Source: Sulfurimonas sp. HSL3-2
GTDB taxonomy: Bacteria > Campylobacterota > Campylobacteria > Campylobacterales > Sulfurimonadaceae
Assembly (NCBI RefSeq): GCF_039645965.1
Contig: NZ_CP147917.1
Span: forward strand, 434,001 to 498,000
DNA: 64,000 nucleotides
Direction: 5' to 3'
Part shown: piece after piece, positions 26,379-35,997 of the stretch
Layout: each line of letters starts with the position of its first letter
Numbering within the stretch: the stretch's first letter is position 1
The notes under the pieces: generated by a model
The model's input: only the letters and a program-made list of their open reading frames with translations
Databases searched by the model: none
Told to the model about the DNA's origin: nothing
Translations under genes and position numbers: made by a program

Positions 26379-27599
26379 ATGAAATTAGTTTTAGACATTA
26401 TAAAAAGCGGTGAAGAGACTCCTTTAAAAAGAAGCTTTCATTTAAATAGAGAAGGGGGAATTGTAGGAAGATCGACAAACGCCGACTGGCAATTGAACGA
26501 TCAACAAAACTACATTTCAAATAGTCACGTATATATCGAATATCAAGATGAAGTTTACTACATTCGTGATGAAAGTACAAACGGAACATACCTCAAATTT
26601 CCATATAAAAAACTGCCAAAAGGTAACCGTATAAAAATCAGTTCTACAGATATCTATATTTTAGGTGAATATGAAATACAAGCAAGGTTTGTAGAAGATG
26701 ATTTTTCTACGGATATTATGGAACAGATAAATACTTCTGATTCGGAAGATACGCGTATTATCCCTGATGATGACTTTTTAGATGAGCCTTTTGACAGCCT
26801 GGAAACGCATGAAATCAATGTTATGGATATCGTTACAAGTGCGAAAAAAACTACTTATGAAAATACAGTTAGCAATGACGAAATAGACTCTGAAACAAAT
26901 GCAAGTGAATTAAACGAGCATCATATCAGCATTCCCGATGCATCACAGGAAACAAGTGAGGCTTCTTCCACGATTTCAAATACTTCTTTACAAAGAAGTA
27001 TAAATATTTTAGAACAGAAACTCGGTATAGAAATATGTTCACTCGATAAGAAAGAACGGGACATCCTAATAGAGGAGGTCGGAGATATTATTTTGAACAG
27101 TTTAAGCGGTTTGAAACACTCCCTTTATTTAAAAGAAAAGATCAAAGAAGATTTAAATGTCTTAAAAGCGGATGAGAGAGAAACACAAGTAAACCCCATT
27201 TTACTCGGTGAATCCGCTTCTACACTACTGCAAAACAAACAGCTAACAGGTATGTTGGGATTTTCAAGAGTTTCTGATGCCATTTTACAATCATTCGATG
27301 AACTTGATCAGCATAATATAGCACTTCATGCAAGCAGCAAAAATCTAATGAGCGTAGTGATAAGAAGATTTTCACCTAGTAATCTAGCCTACTACTTTGA
27401 AAGTCTCGGAGCTTTAAAATCTATATTCAAATCTAAGAGATCTATGATGTGGAGTGCATATGAAGATATGTTTAAAGAATTAGAACACGAACCGGAAAAA
27501 GGTGCTGAACTCATAAGCAAAGATTTTGCAAGAGAATATAAAAACACTGCATACAGCGTGACTTTAGCGACAGAAAAACGTGTTAAACAGGAGAAGTAG
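26379..27599 (+). CDS. fha: T6SS FHA-domain protein (Fha/TagH type)
   Basis: A 406-residue protein with an N-terminal forkhead-associated domain (about 20-95): GIVGRSTNADWQL, then ISNSHVYI and DESTNGTYL give the conserved Gly-Arg, Ser-x-x-His and Asn-Gly phosphothreonine-binding residues. An acidic linker (about 105-200) is followed by the T6SS-specific C-terminal region with helices and PSNLAYYFESLG (about 328). In other systems Fha is phosphorylated by PpkA and dephosphorylated by PppA to gate assembly; homologues of both follow at the end of this operon. AGGAG precedes the start. Confidence 0.92.
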   Translation: MKLVLDIIKSGEETPLKRSFHLNREGGIVGRSTNADWQLNDQQNYISNSHVYIEYQDEVYYIRDESTNGTYLKFPYKKLPKGNRIKISSTDIYILGEYEIQARFVEDDFSTDIMEQINTSDSEDTRIIPDDDFLDEPFDSLETHEINVMDIVTSAKKTTYENTVSNDEIDSETNASELNEHHISIPDASQETSEASSTISNTSLQRSINILEQKLGIEICSLDKKERDILIEEVGDIILNSLSGLKHSLYLKEKIKEDLNVLKADERETQVNPILLGESASTLLQNKQLTGMLGFSRVSDAILQSFDELDQHNIALHASSKNLMSVVIRRFSPSNLAYYFESLGALKSIFKSKRSMMWSAYEDMFKELEHEPEKGAELISKDFAREYKNTAYSVTLATEKRVKQEK

Positions 27600-28049
27600 A
27601 TGAAGAGAAAAATATATTTTACATCATTGTTAATAGTTATATTTATGAGTGGGTGTGTATCGAAAAATCCGACACATATAGATTTGGAGATCACCTCCGG
27701 TAAAGAGATAAATGTGGACGATGATAATGTCTCTTCACCTTTGATGCTGGTTTTTTATGAGCTTTCATCAGCAGATAAGTTCTCAAAATATAACTACTGG
27801 GATATTGTAGATAATTCAGGTAAAAAACTAAAGCAGGATATATTGTCTCAGACGAAATATCCAATCCTTCCTAATGAAAAACAGACATATCAAATAGTGT
27901 TTGATGAAAAGGCTAAGTACCTCGGCATAGTCGCCAAGTTTAGAGATATCAAAGATTCTAATTGGCGTTATATCATCAATTTGGAAAAAGATTCATCTAA
28001 TGAGGCTGAATTGAAAATAAAAAAATACTCTATTACGGAAGATGAATAA
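27600..28049 (+). CDS. tssJ: T6SS outer-membrane lipoprotein TssJ
   Basis: A 149-residue protein with a signal peptide and lipobox (FMSGC, Cys19). The mature part has the transthyretin-like TssJ pattern: SPLMLVFYELSSADKF after residue 43, a WDIVDNS turn, and YLGIVAKFRDIKDSNWR. It anchors the TssL/TssM membrane complex to the outer membrane. It starts directly after the fha stop and overlaps tssK by eight bases. Confidence 0.9.
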   Translation: MKRKIYFTSLLIVIFMSGCVSKNPTHIDLEITSGKEINVDDDNVSSPLMLVFYELSSADKFSKYNYWDIVDNSGKKLKQDILSQTKYPILPNEKQTYQIVFDEKAKYLGIVAKFRDIKDSNWRYIINLEKDSSNEAELKIKKYSITEDE

Positions 28050-29379
28050 GATGGAAAAAAGAATAGTATGGAAAGAGGGGCTTTTTATTCGTCCGCAGCA
28101 CTTTCAACAAAACGATAGATATTATGCTTATGAATTGATGACAAGAACTACTGAGCTTGGTAGTAATCAATGGGGGTTCTTCGAGCTTGATATAGATAAA
28201 CGACTCCTTGGTATGGGGAAAATAGTTCTAAATCATGCAAGCGGTATATTACCTGATGGGACGCTGTTTGATATAACGGCTAAAGATGAAGATTTGGCAC
28301 TTAATATTGATAGTGATGATTTTGGACAGAGTGTTTATTTAGCAATACCGATATTGATTCATAATAGTGATGATGTTCGTTTTGAAGATCAAGAAAATAT
28401 TTTAACCCGTTTTAGCGCAGAATCTATTTTAGATGTACCAAATACAAATGCCGGTGAAAGTTCTACAACTGATCTAGTCGTTGCCAGACATGATTTTAAA
28501 CTTTTGATAGAAGATGATGTCAACGACGGTTATATCGTTATCAAGATCACGAATATAGTATCGGTTAGTGCCGGAGGTACGGTAACGATAGATGAAAGTT
28601 ATATACCGACATTTTTACATCTTAATAAATCAAAAGATTTGATGTCTCGATTGAATGAATTGATCAGCATGCTGACATACAGAGTCGAAAGGTTGTCAGA
28701 AAAAATAAGTCATTCAGTACTACAGGCATCAGAACTGGGAAACTACTTGATGTTACAACTTTTAAATAAAACACTCAGTAGATTTCACTTCTTTCTAACG
28801 CAAGATAGGATTCACCCTCAAGATGTTTTTCTGGAACTTACGACATTAGCGGGTGAACTGGCTGTGTTTATGAAAAAAGATAAAAAATTATCTGAAAACT
28901 TCACATACAAACATGAAGATGTCGGAGGCAGTTTCAATAAGATCATTGCGGAGCTAAAAGGTATGCTCAGTATGGTACTGGAACAAAACTCTATCTCTCT
29001 ACCTATCGAAGAGAGAAAATACGGTATTCATGTAGCTCAGTTAAAAGATAAAAAAATGGTGAAAACATCACAATTTATATTTGCCGTCAGTGCAGATGCC
29101 TCTACAGAAAGCATTAAAGAAACATTGATGTCAAATCTTAAAATAGGCAGTATAGAAACTATTAGAGAGTTAGTGAATTACCATTTGGTCGGATTTAAAA
29201 TCAAACCGCTCTCGTCTCCTCCAAGAGAGATCCCTTATCGTGTAAATCATCTGTATTTTCAAATTGAGTTGACAAATGAAAATCGTGTCGAACTGGAAAG
29301 ATCCGGCGGTTTCGCTTTCCATCTGTCCGCAGAACTACCAAATGTTGTTTATGCATTATGGTCTATTAGAAGTGCGTAA
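28042..29379 (+). CDS. tssK: T6SS baseplate-to-membrane connector TssK
   Basis: A 445-residue protein beginning with VWKEGLFIRPQHFQQNDRY, the diagnostic TssK motif, and containing LPDGTLFDI near 70 and the C-terminal receptor-binding region with VNHLYFQIEL and FAFHLSAELP. It is homologous to phage receptor-binding proteins and docks the baseplate to TssL/TssM. A second ATG (28051, residue 4) is an alternative start. Confidence 0.95.
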   Translation: MNKMEKRIVWKEGLFIRPQHFQQNDRYYAYELMTRTTELGSNQWGFFELDIDKRLLGMGKIVLNHASGILPDGTLFDITAKDEDLALNIDSDDFGQSVYLAIPILIHNSDDVRFEDQENILTRFSAESILDVPNTNAGESSTTDLVVARHDFKLLIEDDVNDGYIVIKITNIVSVSAGGTVTIDESYIPTFLHLNKSKDLMSRLNELISMLTYRVERLSEKISHSVLQASELGNYLMLQLLNKTLSRFHFFLTQDRIHPQDVFLELTTLAGELAVFMKKDKKLSENFTYKHEDVGGSFNKIIAELKGMLSMVLEQNSISLPIEERKYGIHVAQLKDKKMVKTSQFIFAVSADASTESIKETLMSNLKIGSIETIRELVNYHLVGFKIKPLSSPPREIPYRVNHLYFQIELTNENRVELERSGGFAFHLSAELPNVVYALWSIRSA

Positions 29380-29391
29380 AGGAAGAAATTT

Positions 29392-30282
29392 ATGAGCAAT
29401 AAAACAATACTTATTCCAAGTTCACCAAATGAGAAGAACTTGACAAATTTTAATTCAAGCAGAGAAGAAGATTACAGTAGTTATAGAAATAATGCTTTGA
29501 ACTTTGTAAAAAATGTGAGTAGAACAGACATACCGTACTATGATGAAGATACCAATTATTTTTTGTTGGCATCATCGGGTATCTTTAAACAACTCGCTAT
29601 TGTTCAAAACAGTTATGAGGTAGGACCGATACACGAAGTCCGTCAATCTTTTATTGACAGTATGAACGAGTATACGGATATTCTTATGAAATACAAGATT
29701 GAAGAATCTCAGGCATTAGTATCAAGATATATCTTATGTACCTTTATCGACGAATTGATCAATACGACATATTTTGGTCAAGAAAACAACTGGTCTAGTA
29801 ACAGTTTATTAAGAATCTTTCATAATGAAAGCTATGGCGGGGAAAACTTTTTTAGACTACTAGATAAGTTTTTGAAGGCTCCCGCTAAATTTATCTATAT
29901 TTTAGAGCTGATGTATGTTTGTTTATCTTTAGGTTTTCAAGGGAAGTACCGTATCGATAATACAAATAAACATGAACTGAATATGATAAGGGAAAGTCTT
30001 TACAAACAGATCAAGATTATACAGGGAAGAGAACCGTTAAAGTTTTATACAAAACACAATCCCTCCACACTTAGGCATAGGCTTTTTTATCTCATTTCAT
30101 ATCCGACAATCGTTTTAAGCAGTGTGTTGCTTTTGATGATCGTATATATCGGTCTCTCTATCGGATTATCTGCTGAAGATACAAAATTCATCGGTTTAAT
30201 AAATAAAGAAAAAAATTCTAATTTTTTAACGGAAAAAACTTTTGATTTAGAAAAGTACAGAAAGGAATACAAAAATGATTAA
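29392..30282 (+). CDS. tssL: T6SS inner-membrane protein TssL (DotU family)
   Basis: A 296-residue tail-anchored protein. The cytoplasmic hook domain shows YILCTFIDELINTTYFGQENNW (about 103-124), then a RIFHNESYGGENFFRLLDKFL motif and LELMYVCLSLGFQGKYR, all DotU hallmarks. A single membrane helix lies at about 240-262. There is no C-terminal OmpA peptidoglycan-binding domain, so anchoring must come from elsewhere. It overlaps tssM by eight bases. Confidence 0.94.
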   Translation: MSNKTILIPSSPNEKNLTNFNSSREEDYSSYRNNALNFVKNVSRTDIPYYDEDTNYFLLASSGIFKQLAIVQNSYEVGPIHEVRQSFIDSMNEYTDILMKYKIEESQALVSRYILCTFIDELINTTYFGQENNWSSNSLLRIFHNESYGGENFFRLLDKFLKAPAKFIYILELMYVCLSLGFQGKYRIDNTNKHELNMIRESLYKQIKIIQGREPLKFYTKHNPSTLRHRLFYLISYPTIVLSSVLLLMIVYIGLSIGLSAEDTKFIGLINKEKNSNFLTEKTFDLEKYRKEYKND

Positions 30283-33200
30283 ATCCTTATTGAAAAGCGG
30301 TGTCTTTTGGACATTAGTAATAACAACCATTATTACATCGGTTATTATCTTTATTTTTCCTTTCTTTTTTGAATCTTACAAAGATTGGACATACAGACTG
30401 CTTATCGCATTTTCATTCTTTTTTGTAATGACGATTTTCGTTCTGCTTTATATTGTCTTTTTGCAAGAACAAACGCAAAAAAAATTGAAGGAATACAAAG
30501 AAAAACGAGAAGAAGAAAAGGCAAAAGAAGAGATTGTCAATGAAAAAATAAAAGATATTAAATTCAAGTTTAATGAAGCTCTTAAACTTTTGAAACAATC
30601 GACACTTTACAAAAACAAACGACGTGCAAGATATGAACTGCCATGGTATCTTTTAGTGGGGAAAGAACAGGAAGGAAAGACAACACTTCTTGAAGCTTCA
30701 GGATTGGACTTCCCTCTTAATATCAATTATGAGCATAGAAGCGTAAAAGAGGAGGGTTCTTCAAAAGGCTTTTTATGGTATTTCGCAGAACATGCCATAT
30801 TTATAGATATGCCGGGGCAATATATCAACCAGACAGTTGATGAATCTGATTCCACAGTTTGGGAAAAAGGGTTTTTAAAACTTTTTGCTAAAAAAAGACT
30901 GCGTCGTCCATTAAACGGTATTATCTTAAATATAAGTGTAAATACTTTTATAGAAAAAAGTGAAAAAGAACTTGAGCAATATGCAAAAGATCTAAGAGAT
31001 AGATTTGATGAACTTTCAGATGGTTTTGTATCGAGTATACCGATATATTTGATTATAACGAAATCTGATAATATGGTCGGATATAACGAATATTTTGCCT
31101 CTTTAAGTGAAGAAGAAAAAGAGGAAGTTTTAGGAATTACTTTCGATGATCCGGCAATGAATGTTGACACGACCGTAGTAAGACCGGAACTTGAGAAACT
31201 CTTAAAACGTATCAATAGTTCTATCATAGATAAACTTCACCACGAATGGGATGAAGATACCCGTACAAAAATATTTTTGTTCCCTGATGAATTTAGCAGT
31301 ATTTTTGAAAAAATAGGAATGTTTACTGATATCTGTTTTGCACAAACAAGATATAGAAAATCATTAATGCTCAGAGGTATATATTTTACCTCTGTTCCGG
31401 AAGATCAAGAAGGTAAAACATCGTATCTGTTATCTAAAAAAGATGATAATAAATTAAGTACCGGTCGAAGTTCTCGCGGACATTTCATTAAAAAGCTTTT
31501 ACAAGACGTTATTTTTCCTGAATCCGACCTTATCAAAATGGATGAAAACTTCAAAAAGGTCAACAAAAAAAGACAAACGATCGCCATAATCAGCGCAGTT
31601 GCTGCAGTGGTATTATTTGCTTTACTATGGATCAGTGATTTTGTGTCTCATAATAATGCATTACATGAACTGGAAGATAGAGTCACTCAAGTCGCAATGC
31701 AACAAAACAAAGTGAAAAGTTCAGACAGTTATGAAAAGATATTGCCTATTCTTAATGAGATGAACGATATAAAAACTTCATACGAACATGAGATGTCGGA
31801 TAGTTTCTATAGATTGAATTTTTACGATGTAAAACCACGAACCGTTCAACTATATAATCTCTACCAAAATACACTTTCAAATATTTTACTGCCAAGAGTC
31901 GCTAATAGTCTGAATGATCAGATTCTTTCAAACCTTTCCGACTATAAAAGAACTTGGAGCAATACAGAGATATATCTTATGCTGCATGATGAACAACATA
32001 GAAAAAAAGAGTATTTGACAACAGCTATGGGTGAGATCTGGGCTAAAACGTATCCGAATAAACCGGGTGTTCAAAAGGCATTGAATATGCATTTAAAGAA
32101 CTTATTAAACCTTGGTTTCAAGCCTTACTCTTTAAATCAGAGAACATTAAAAACAGCTCGTTCGGTATTGTATAACAAAGCAAATGTCGTCATCGTATAT
32201 GATGAATTAAGACAGATGGCGAATGAAAAAACGAATTTGCAGCCGTTTAGTTTTGAACAGGTCTTGGGTGCTAATGTAGATGTCTTCAAAGGCAACAGTT
32301 ATCAAATTCCAGGGCTTTATACAAAACAGGGATTTGAAAAGGTTATTGTCGCTAATGGACAAAGTTATATCAAAGAAATTCTACAAAATAACTGGGTTTT
32401 AGGAACAAGAACTGAGTTGACACAAAGTGAGCTTGATGATATTTATGCTCAAGTATTGAGTTTGTATTTTAAAGATTATAAAAGATATTGGATAGATGCG
32501 ATCAGCGATCTTAACGTCCCGCAATTACTTAGTGAAAGTGGTTTACGAAATCAGTTAGAAGTACTTTCTTTAGCAAACTCGCCTATAGTTTCTATACTGC
32601 AAGCGATAAAGACAAATACAAATATCTATACTCCTGAAGAACTATTTTTGAAAAAAGCTCAAGAGGGAGATCAATCACTTAGTAAAGTGGCTCAGGCAGC
32701 AGCTCAAAATAAAATAAAAACCAGTAAATTGGTAACGAACATTAAAACTGTACGTAGTTTCTTTAAGCAGTATCATGATCTTTTAAAAGATGATGGTACT
32801 CCTGCACCAAACCTTGAAAATGCTATGCTCGTTCTCAATAAAGTATTTCAGCAAATGAATGATCTTTTTGCATCAGTCAATCCTCAGGAAAAAGCTTTCA
32901 TGATAGTAAACGGTCGTGTTCAAGGAAAAGTCGAACCGATTGTGCAGAATTTTTCCGCTTTACCGCTTGATGTCAATCGCTGGTTTAGACAAACGTTAAA
33001 TCATAATTGGGATTATCTGATCTTACAAATGAAAGATTATATTCAGGCGAAGTATGAAGAAAATGTATGGGCATTCTACCAACAAAAGATACAAGATAGA
33101 TATCCGTTCCACAAGTCTTCCGAACATCAGCCGGTAAGACTTGAAGATTTGAGTTCATTTTTCAAAAGTGACGGTATCTTTGACAGCTTCTTTAAGACAT

Positions 33201-33754
33201 ATATTCAACCGTTTGTAGAGATCAATAAAATAACCTATCAGACATATAAAAGTAAAAATATAGATGGTCGCAGTATCGATTTTAATTTAGATCTGATGAA
33301 AAATGTCCTGCGTGCCTTTAGAATAAGAAATATTTTCTTTAGCGACAACGGTCAAAAGTTATCGACTACTTTTTATTTGACGCCAAGAAAACTAGACCAT
33401 TCTTTAGCGACTATGGAGTTGGATTATGCTGCAAATAAATTGATCTATGAACACGGAGCAGTAAGAGATACTCAGTACAACTGGCCTGTACAAACTACTT
33501 CTGATATACAGCAAGCTAGTTATAAACTATACGATATCAGCGGTAAAAAAGTGGTTGACATTACGGCTGAAGGAGACTGGGCATTATTTAAATTAATTGA
33601 CAAATTAAATGTTAAAACAGTCTCTAATAACGTGATTGAAATATATAACGGAAAAGATGATGATAATGCTTCGATTAGTTTAAAAGGCAATATCAGCAAT
33701 ATCACAGAAAAAGACAGACTGTTTGACAACTTTAAATTAAGTGAAAATATCTAA
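30275..33754 (+). CDS. tssM: T6SS inner-membrane protein TssM (IcmF family)
   Basis: A 1159-residue protein with two N-terminal membrane helices (about 9-30 and 42-65), a highly charged segment, and a cytoplasmic NTPase-like domain. Its Walker A motif is intact (GKEQEGKT, about 129-136) and is followed by a FIDMPGQY switch region. A third helix (about 434-455) leads into the large periplasmic IcmF domain ending in a beta-rich region that contacts TssJ. Length is typical. The stop shares a base with the next start (TAATG). Confidence 0.95.
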   Translation: MIKSLLKSGVFWTLVITTIITSVIIFIFPFFFESYKDWTYRLLIAFSFFFVMTIFVLLYIVFLQEQTQKKLKEYKEKREEEKAKEEIVNEKIKDIKFKFNEALKLLKQSTLYKNKRRARYELPWYLLVGKEQEGKTTLLEASGLDFPLNINYEHRSVKEEGSSKGFLWYFAEHAIFIDMPGQYINQTVDESDSTVWEKGFLKLFAKKRLRRPLNGIILNISVNTFIEKSEKELEQYAKDLRDRFDELSDGFVSSIPIYLIITKSDNMVGYNEYFASLSEEEKEEVLGITFDDPAMNVDTTVVRPELEKLLKRINSSIIDKLHHEWDEDTRTKIFLFPDEFSSIFEKIGMFTDICFAQTRYRKSLMLRGIYFTSVPEDQEGKTSYLLSKKDDNKLSTGRSSRGHFIKKLLQDVIFPESDLIKMDENFKKVNKKRQTIAIISAVAAVVLFALLWISDFVSHNNALHELEDRVTQVAMQQNKVKSSDSYEKILPILNEMNDIKTSYEHEMSDSFYRLNFYDVKPRTVQLYNLYQNTLSNILLPRVANSLNDQILSNLSDYKRTWSNTEIYLMLHDEQHRKKEYLTTAMGEIWAKTYPNKPGVQKALNMHLKNLLNLGFKPYSLNQRTLKTARSVLYNKANVVIVYDELRQMANEKTNLQPFSFEQVLGANVDVFKGNSYQIPGLYTKQGFEKVIVANGQSYIKEILQNNWVLGTRTELTQSELDDIYAQVLSLYFKDYKRYWIDAISDLNVPQLLSESGLRNQLEVLSLANSPIVSILQAIKTNTNIYTPEELFLKKAQEGDQSLSKVAQAAAQNKIKTSKLVTNIKTVRSFFKQYHDLLKDDGTPAPNLENAMLVLNKVFQQMNDLFASVNPQEKAFMIVNGRVQGKVEPIVQNFSALPLDVNRWFRQTLNHNWDYLILQMKDYIQAKYEENVWAFYQQKIQDRYPFHKSSEHQPVRLEDLSSFFKSDGIFDSFFKTYIQPFVEINKITYQTYKSKNIDGRSIDFNLDLMKNVLRAFRIRNIFFSDNGQKLSTTFYLTPRKLDHSLATMELDYAANKLIYEHGAVRDTQYNWPVQTTSDIQQASYKLYDISGKKVVDITAEGDWALFKLIDKLNVKTVSNNVIEIYNGKDDDNASISLKGNISNITEKDRLFDNFKLSENI

Positions 33755-34431
33755 TGAAAATACACAGCTTTTCTTTTACGCACCCGGGACATCAAAGGAG
33801 AGTCAACGAAGACTCTCTTTATGCTGATGACAACAAAGGTTTATGGATAGTGTGTGATGGTATGGGAGGACATGAAGAGGGGTTGTTTGCTAGTCATTTG
33901 GCGACGGATAGTTTTGAGGTCTTAGAGTTGAATTTAAATTTTGAAAAAAATGCGGAACGTATTATTCAAACAATACATTTGGTTAAACAACAGCTTGATA
34001 AGAAAGTGGCTATGTTAAATACGCAAGCCATAATAGGAACTACATTAATACTTTTATATATACAAGGAGACAGTGCACTTTGTATAAGTGCCGGCGATTC
34101 TAGATGCTATATTTTAAGAAATGACAGGCTTTCATTAGTCAACATGGATCATACTCGAGATCTGATAGATGAGGAAAATATACGAAGTGTATTGACAAAT
34201 GCTTTATATGCACCGGGTGATATCAGTATAGATGTCACCCGCTTTACAGTTAAACAAAACGATGTTTTTTTATTGTGCAGTGACGGTTTATATGCTTATG
34301 CAGATAATCAAAAAATAAAAAGATCGATGAATGACGAAATATTGGAGAGAGGCTTCAAGTCCCTTACCTCTTCAGTATTAGCAAGCAGTGCCAGTGATAA
34401 CCTCACCGGTATAATGGTCGGTGTGTCATGA
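33754..34431 (+). CDS. pppA: PP2C-type protein phosphatase (PppA-like T6SS regulator)
   Basis: A 225-residue soluble PP2C phosphatase. Metal-binding motifs are present: RRVNEDSLY, the VCDGMGGHEEG block, CSDGLYAY near 175 and the terminal ASDNLTGIMV. In known systems it removes the threonine phosphate from Fha and lowers T6SS activity. It is coupled to tssM upstream and to the kinase downstream. Confidence 0.92.
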   Translation: MKIHSFSFTHPGHQRRVNEDSLYADDNKGLWIVCDGMGGHEEGLFASHLATDSFEVLELNLNFEKNAERIIQTIHLVKQQLDKKVAMLNTQAIIGTTLILLYIQGDSALCISAGDSRCYILRNDRLSLVNMDHTRDLIDEENIRSVLTNALYAPGDISIDVTRFTVKQNDVFLLCSDGLYAYADNQKIKRSMNDEILERGFKSLTSSVLASSASDNLTGIMVGVS

Positions 34432-35273
34432 CAGAACAATTTACGCTACGTAGAATCTATGACGACCATTCCGGTATTTTTAACAAACGCTATATCATCA
34501 TAGAACAGCTGGCTATAGGTGGAATGAGCGTACTTTTTAAAGTTCAAGATATTTATAGCGAGTATTTTAACGATCCTAAAAAGTTAGTTATTAAAATCCC
34601 TCATGAAAACTTACTGGACAAACAGGATATTGCTGCTTTTATTTATTCTGAATATACCTATTTACGAGATATATCTCATCCAAATATTGTAAAAGTATAT
34701 GACTTTGGTATAGATCATGAGACAGAAATTCCTTATGTCGTCATGGAGTACTTAGAAGGCTCATTACTAAAAAAAATACCTTTGTACAATATGTTGCATA
34801 AAGAGAAAGTAGATCTATTTGATACGTTGTTTAGTACAGTTAATTACATTCATTCTCAGGGAATCATACACGCAGATATCACTCCTAAAAACATTATGCT
34901 TTCTTCAGACAAACAAGTTGTCTTATTTGATTTCGGCATATCTCAGTCAATCGAAAAAATTAAAGATTTCGGACTCAATTACAACCAAATAAAAGCCTAT
35001 AACCCAAAATATGCAGCTCCGGAAGTATTACAGGGAGAAACTCCTTCCATAGCATCGGATATGTTTTCACTTGGTGTGACGCTTTATGAAATATTTAGTT
35101 TAGAGCTGCCTTTTAAAGAAAGCAGTATGGAACTAGAAACGGCACCGTTGACCATGCATAACTGTTCTGAAAAAATCCCATTTTTTCTACGAAGATGGTT
35201 TATAGATGTTTTGAGAATAAATCCCATAAAAAGGAGGTATCGATTACCAGTATTATATAAGTTTCTGTTTTAG
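34428..35273 (+). CDS. ppkA: soluble Ser/Thr protein kinase (PpkA-like T6SS regulator)
   Basis: A 281-residue protein that is little more than a kinase domain. It shows a Gly-rich loop (LAIGGMSVLFKV), the ATP-binding Lys (LVIKIPHE), the catalytic loop HADITPKNIML near 147 and the DFGIS motif near 171, then APEVLQGE and SDMFSLGVTLYEIF. The HRD motif reads HAD, and the Lys of the usual DLKPxN is Thr, so it is a non-RD kinase with an altered catalytic loop. Unlike P. aeruginosa PpkA it has no membrane helix or sensor domain. Its overlap with the phosphatase gene (ATGA) supports a joint role in controlling Fha. Confidence 0.9.
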   Translation: MTEQFTLRRIYDDHSGIFNKRYIIIEQLAIGGMSVLFKVQDIYSEYFNDPKKLVIKIPHENLLDKQDIAAFIYSEYTYLRDISHPNIVKVYDFGIDHETEIPYVVMEYLEGSLLKKIPLYNMLHKEKVDLFDTLFSTVNYIHSQGIIHADITPKNIMLSSDKQVVLFDFGISQSIEKIKDFGLNYNQIKAYNPKYAAPEVLQGETPSIASDMFSLGVTLYEIFSLELPFKESSMELETAPLTMHNCSEKIPFFLRRWFIDVLRINPIKRRYRLPVLYKFLF

Positions 35274-35319
35274 GGCGAGGTTGTTAAAAATATGTTTATA
35301 TGCTCCAAAGAGCGACTAA

Positions 35320-35348
35320 TTGAACTGTTTTTGACTAAATTATATATA
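35320..35348 (+). promoter_or_regulatory. sigma-70-like promoter for hcp
   Basis: TTGAAC (35320-35325), 17 bases, then TATATA (35343-35348), in the 97-base gap before hcp. The spacing is ideal. A separate hcp promoter would explain how Hcp can be made in excess over the core genes. AGAGGAAA follows as ribosome binding site. Confidence 0.5.
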
Positions 35349-35370
35349 TTTAATTAAGAGGAAATCAAAA

Positions 35371-35895
35371 ATGAATAATCCAATCTTTATTTCAATTGAA
35401 GGAAGTACACAAGGTTTGATGACTGAGGGTGCTTTTACACCGGAATCAGTAGGTAATTCTTACCAAGAAGGCCATGAAAATGAAAGTCTTGTAAAAGAGT
35501 TTAGTCACACAATTAAAATCCCAAGAGACCCTCAGTCTGGACAACCATCCGGACAAAGAGTTCATGAACCGTTAGCTATTACAAAACTTATCGACAAGTC
35601 TTCACCGCTTTTATACAATGCTTTGACAAAGGGTGAAACTCTTAAAAAAGTAGAAATGAAGTGGTATAGAACTTCATATGAAGGTAAACCTGAACATTAC
35701 TTTACTATGCTATTAGAAGATGCTGTTATTGTTGGTATTACTTCAGAAATGGGTATGGAAGCTGGTAGTGCTACTTCTCAAGTTGCTCCAATGGAAAAAG
35801 TATCGTTTGCATACAGAAAGATCACTTGGAGACATGAAACTGCGTCAACTTCTGGAGAAGATGACTGGAGAATGGGTGTCAGTAAAATGGCATAA
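35371..35895 (+). CDS. hcp: T6SS tube protein Hcp (TssD)
   Basis: A 174-residue Hcp. It starts PIFISIEGSTQGLMTEGAFT and contains the LITKLIDKSSPLLYNAL-type block (ITKLIDKSSPLLYNAL, about 70-85), VEMKWYRTS and the EKVSFAYRKITWRHETA C-terminal region. Hexameric rings stack into the expelled tube and can carry small effectors. It has its own promoter-like sequence and a hairpin right after its stop. Confidence 0.95.
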   Translation: MNNPIFISIEGSTQGLMTEGAFTPESVGNSYQEGHENESLVKEFSHTIKIPRDPQSGQPSGQRVHEPLAITKLIDKSSPLLYNALTKGETLKKVEMKWYRTSYEGKPEHYFTMLLEDAVIVGITSEMGMEAGSATSQVAPMEKVSFAYRKITWRHETASTSGEDDWRMGVSKMA

Positions 35896-35897
35896 TT

Positions 35898-35922
35898 TTT
35901 TACAGGGGTCACCCCTGTAAAA
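35898..35922. terminator. perfect 11-bp hairpin after hcp
   Basis: TTTTACAGGGG-TCA-CCCCTGTAAAA begins three bases after the hcp stop codon. The stem is perfect and GC-rich at the tip, but no U tract follows it. It may act as a 3' stability or processing hairpin for hcp mRNA, or as a partial terminator. Confidence 0.55.
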
Positions 35923-35925
35923 CTG

Positions 35926-35978
35926 TAAAGTTTAGTATAAAAAATAGAAATTCTGGAAGTTTTTTATACTAAACTTTA
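35926..35978. promoter_or_regulatory. 19-bp perfect inverted repeat just upstream of vgrG
   Basis: Left arm 35926-35944 (TAAAGTTTAGTATAAAAAA) and right arm 35960-35978 are exact reverse complements, with a 15-base spacer. It lies 19 bases before the vgrG start and right after the hcp hairpin. It could be a long operator or an AU-rich stem-loop limiting read-through into vgrG. Confidence 0.6.
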
Positions 35979-35997
35979 TATAGAAAAGGTGGTTATC

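Noticed and set aside
35898-35922. Hairpin after hcp as a standard rho-independent terminator
   Set aside because: No U tract follows the stem on either strand, so only a stability or partial termination role is suggested.
35989-35997. GTG 35989 as start of the right-hand VgrG
   Set aside because: The GTG is part of the ribosome binding region AAAGGTGG; ATG 35998 has better spacing.
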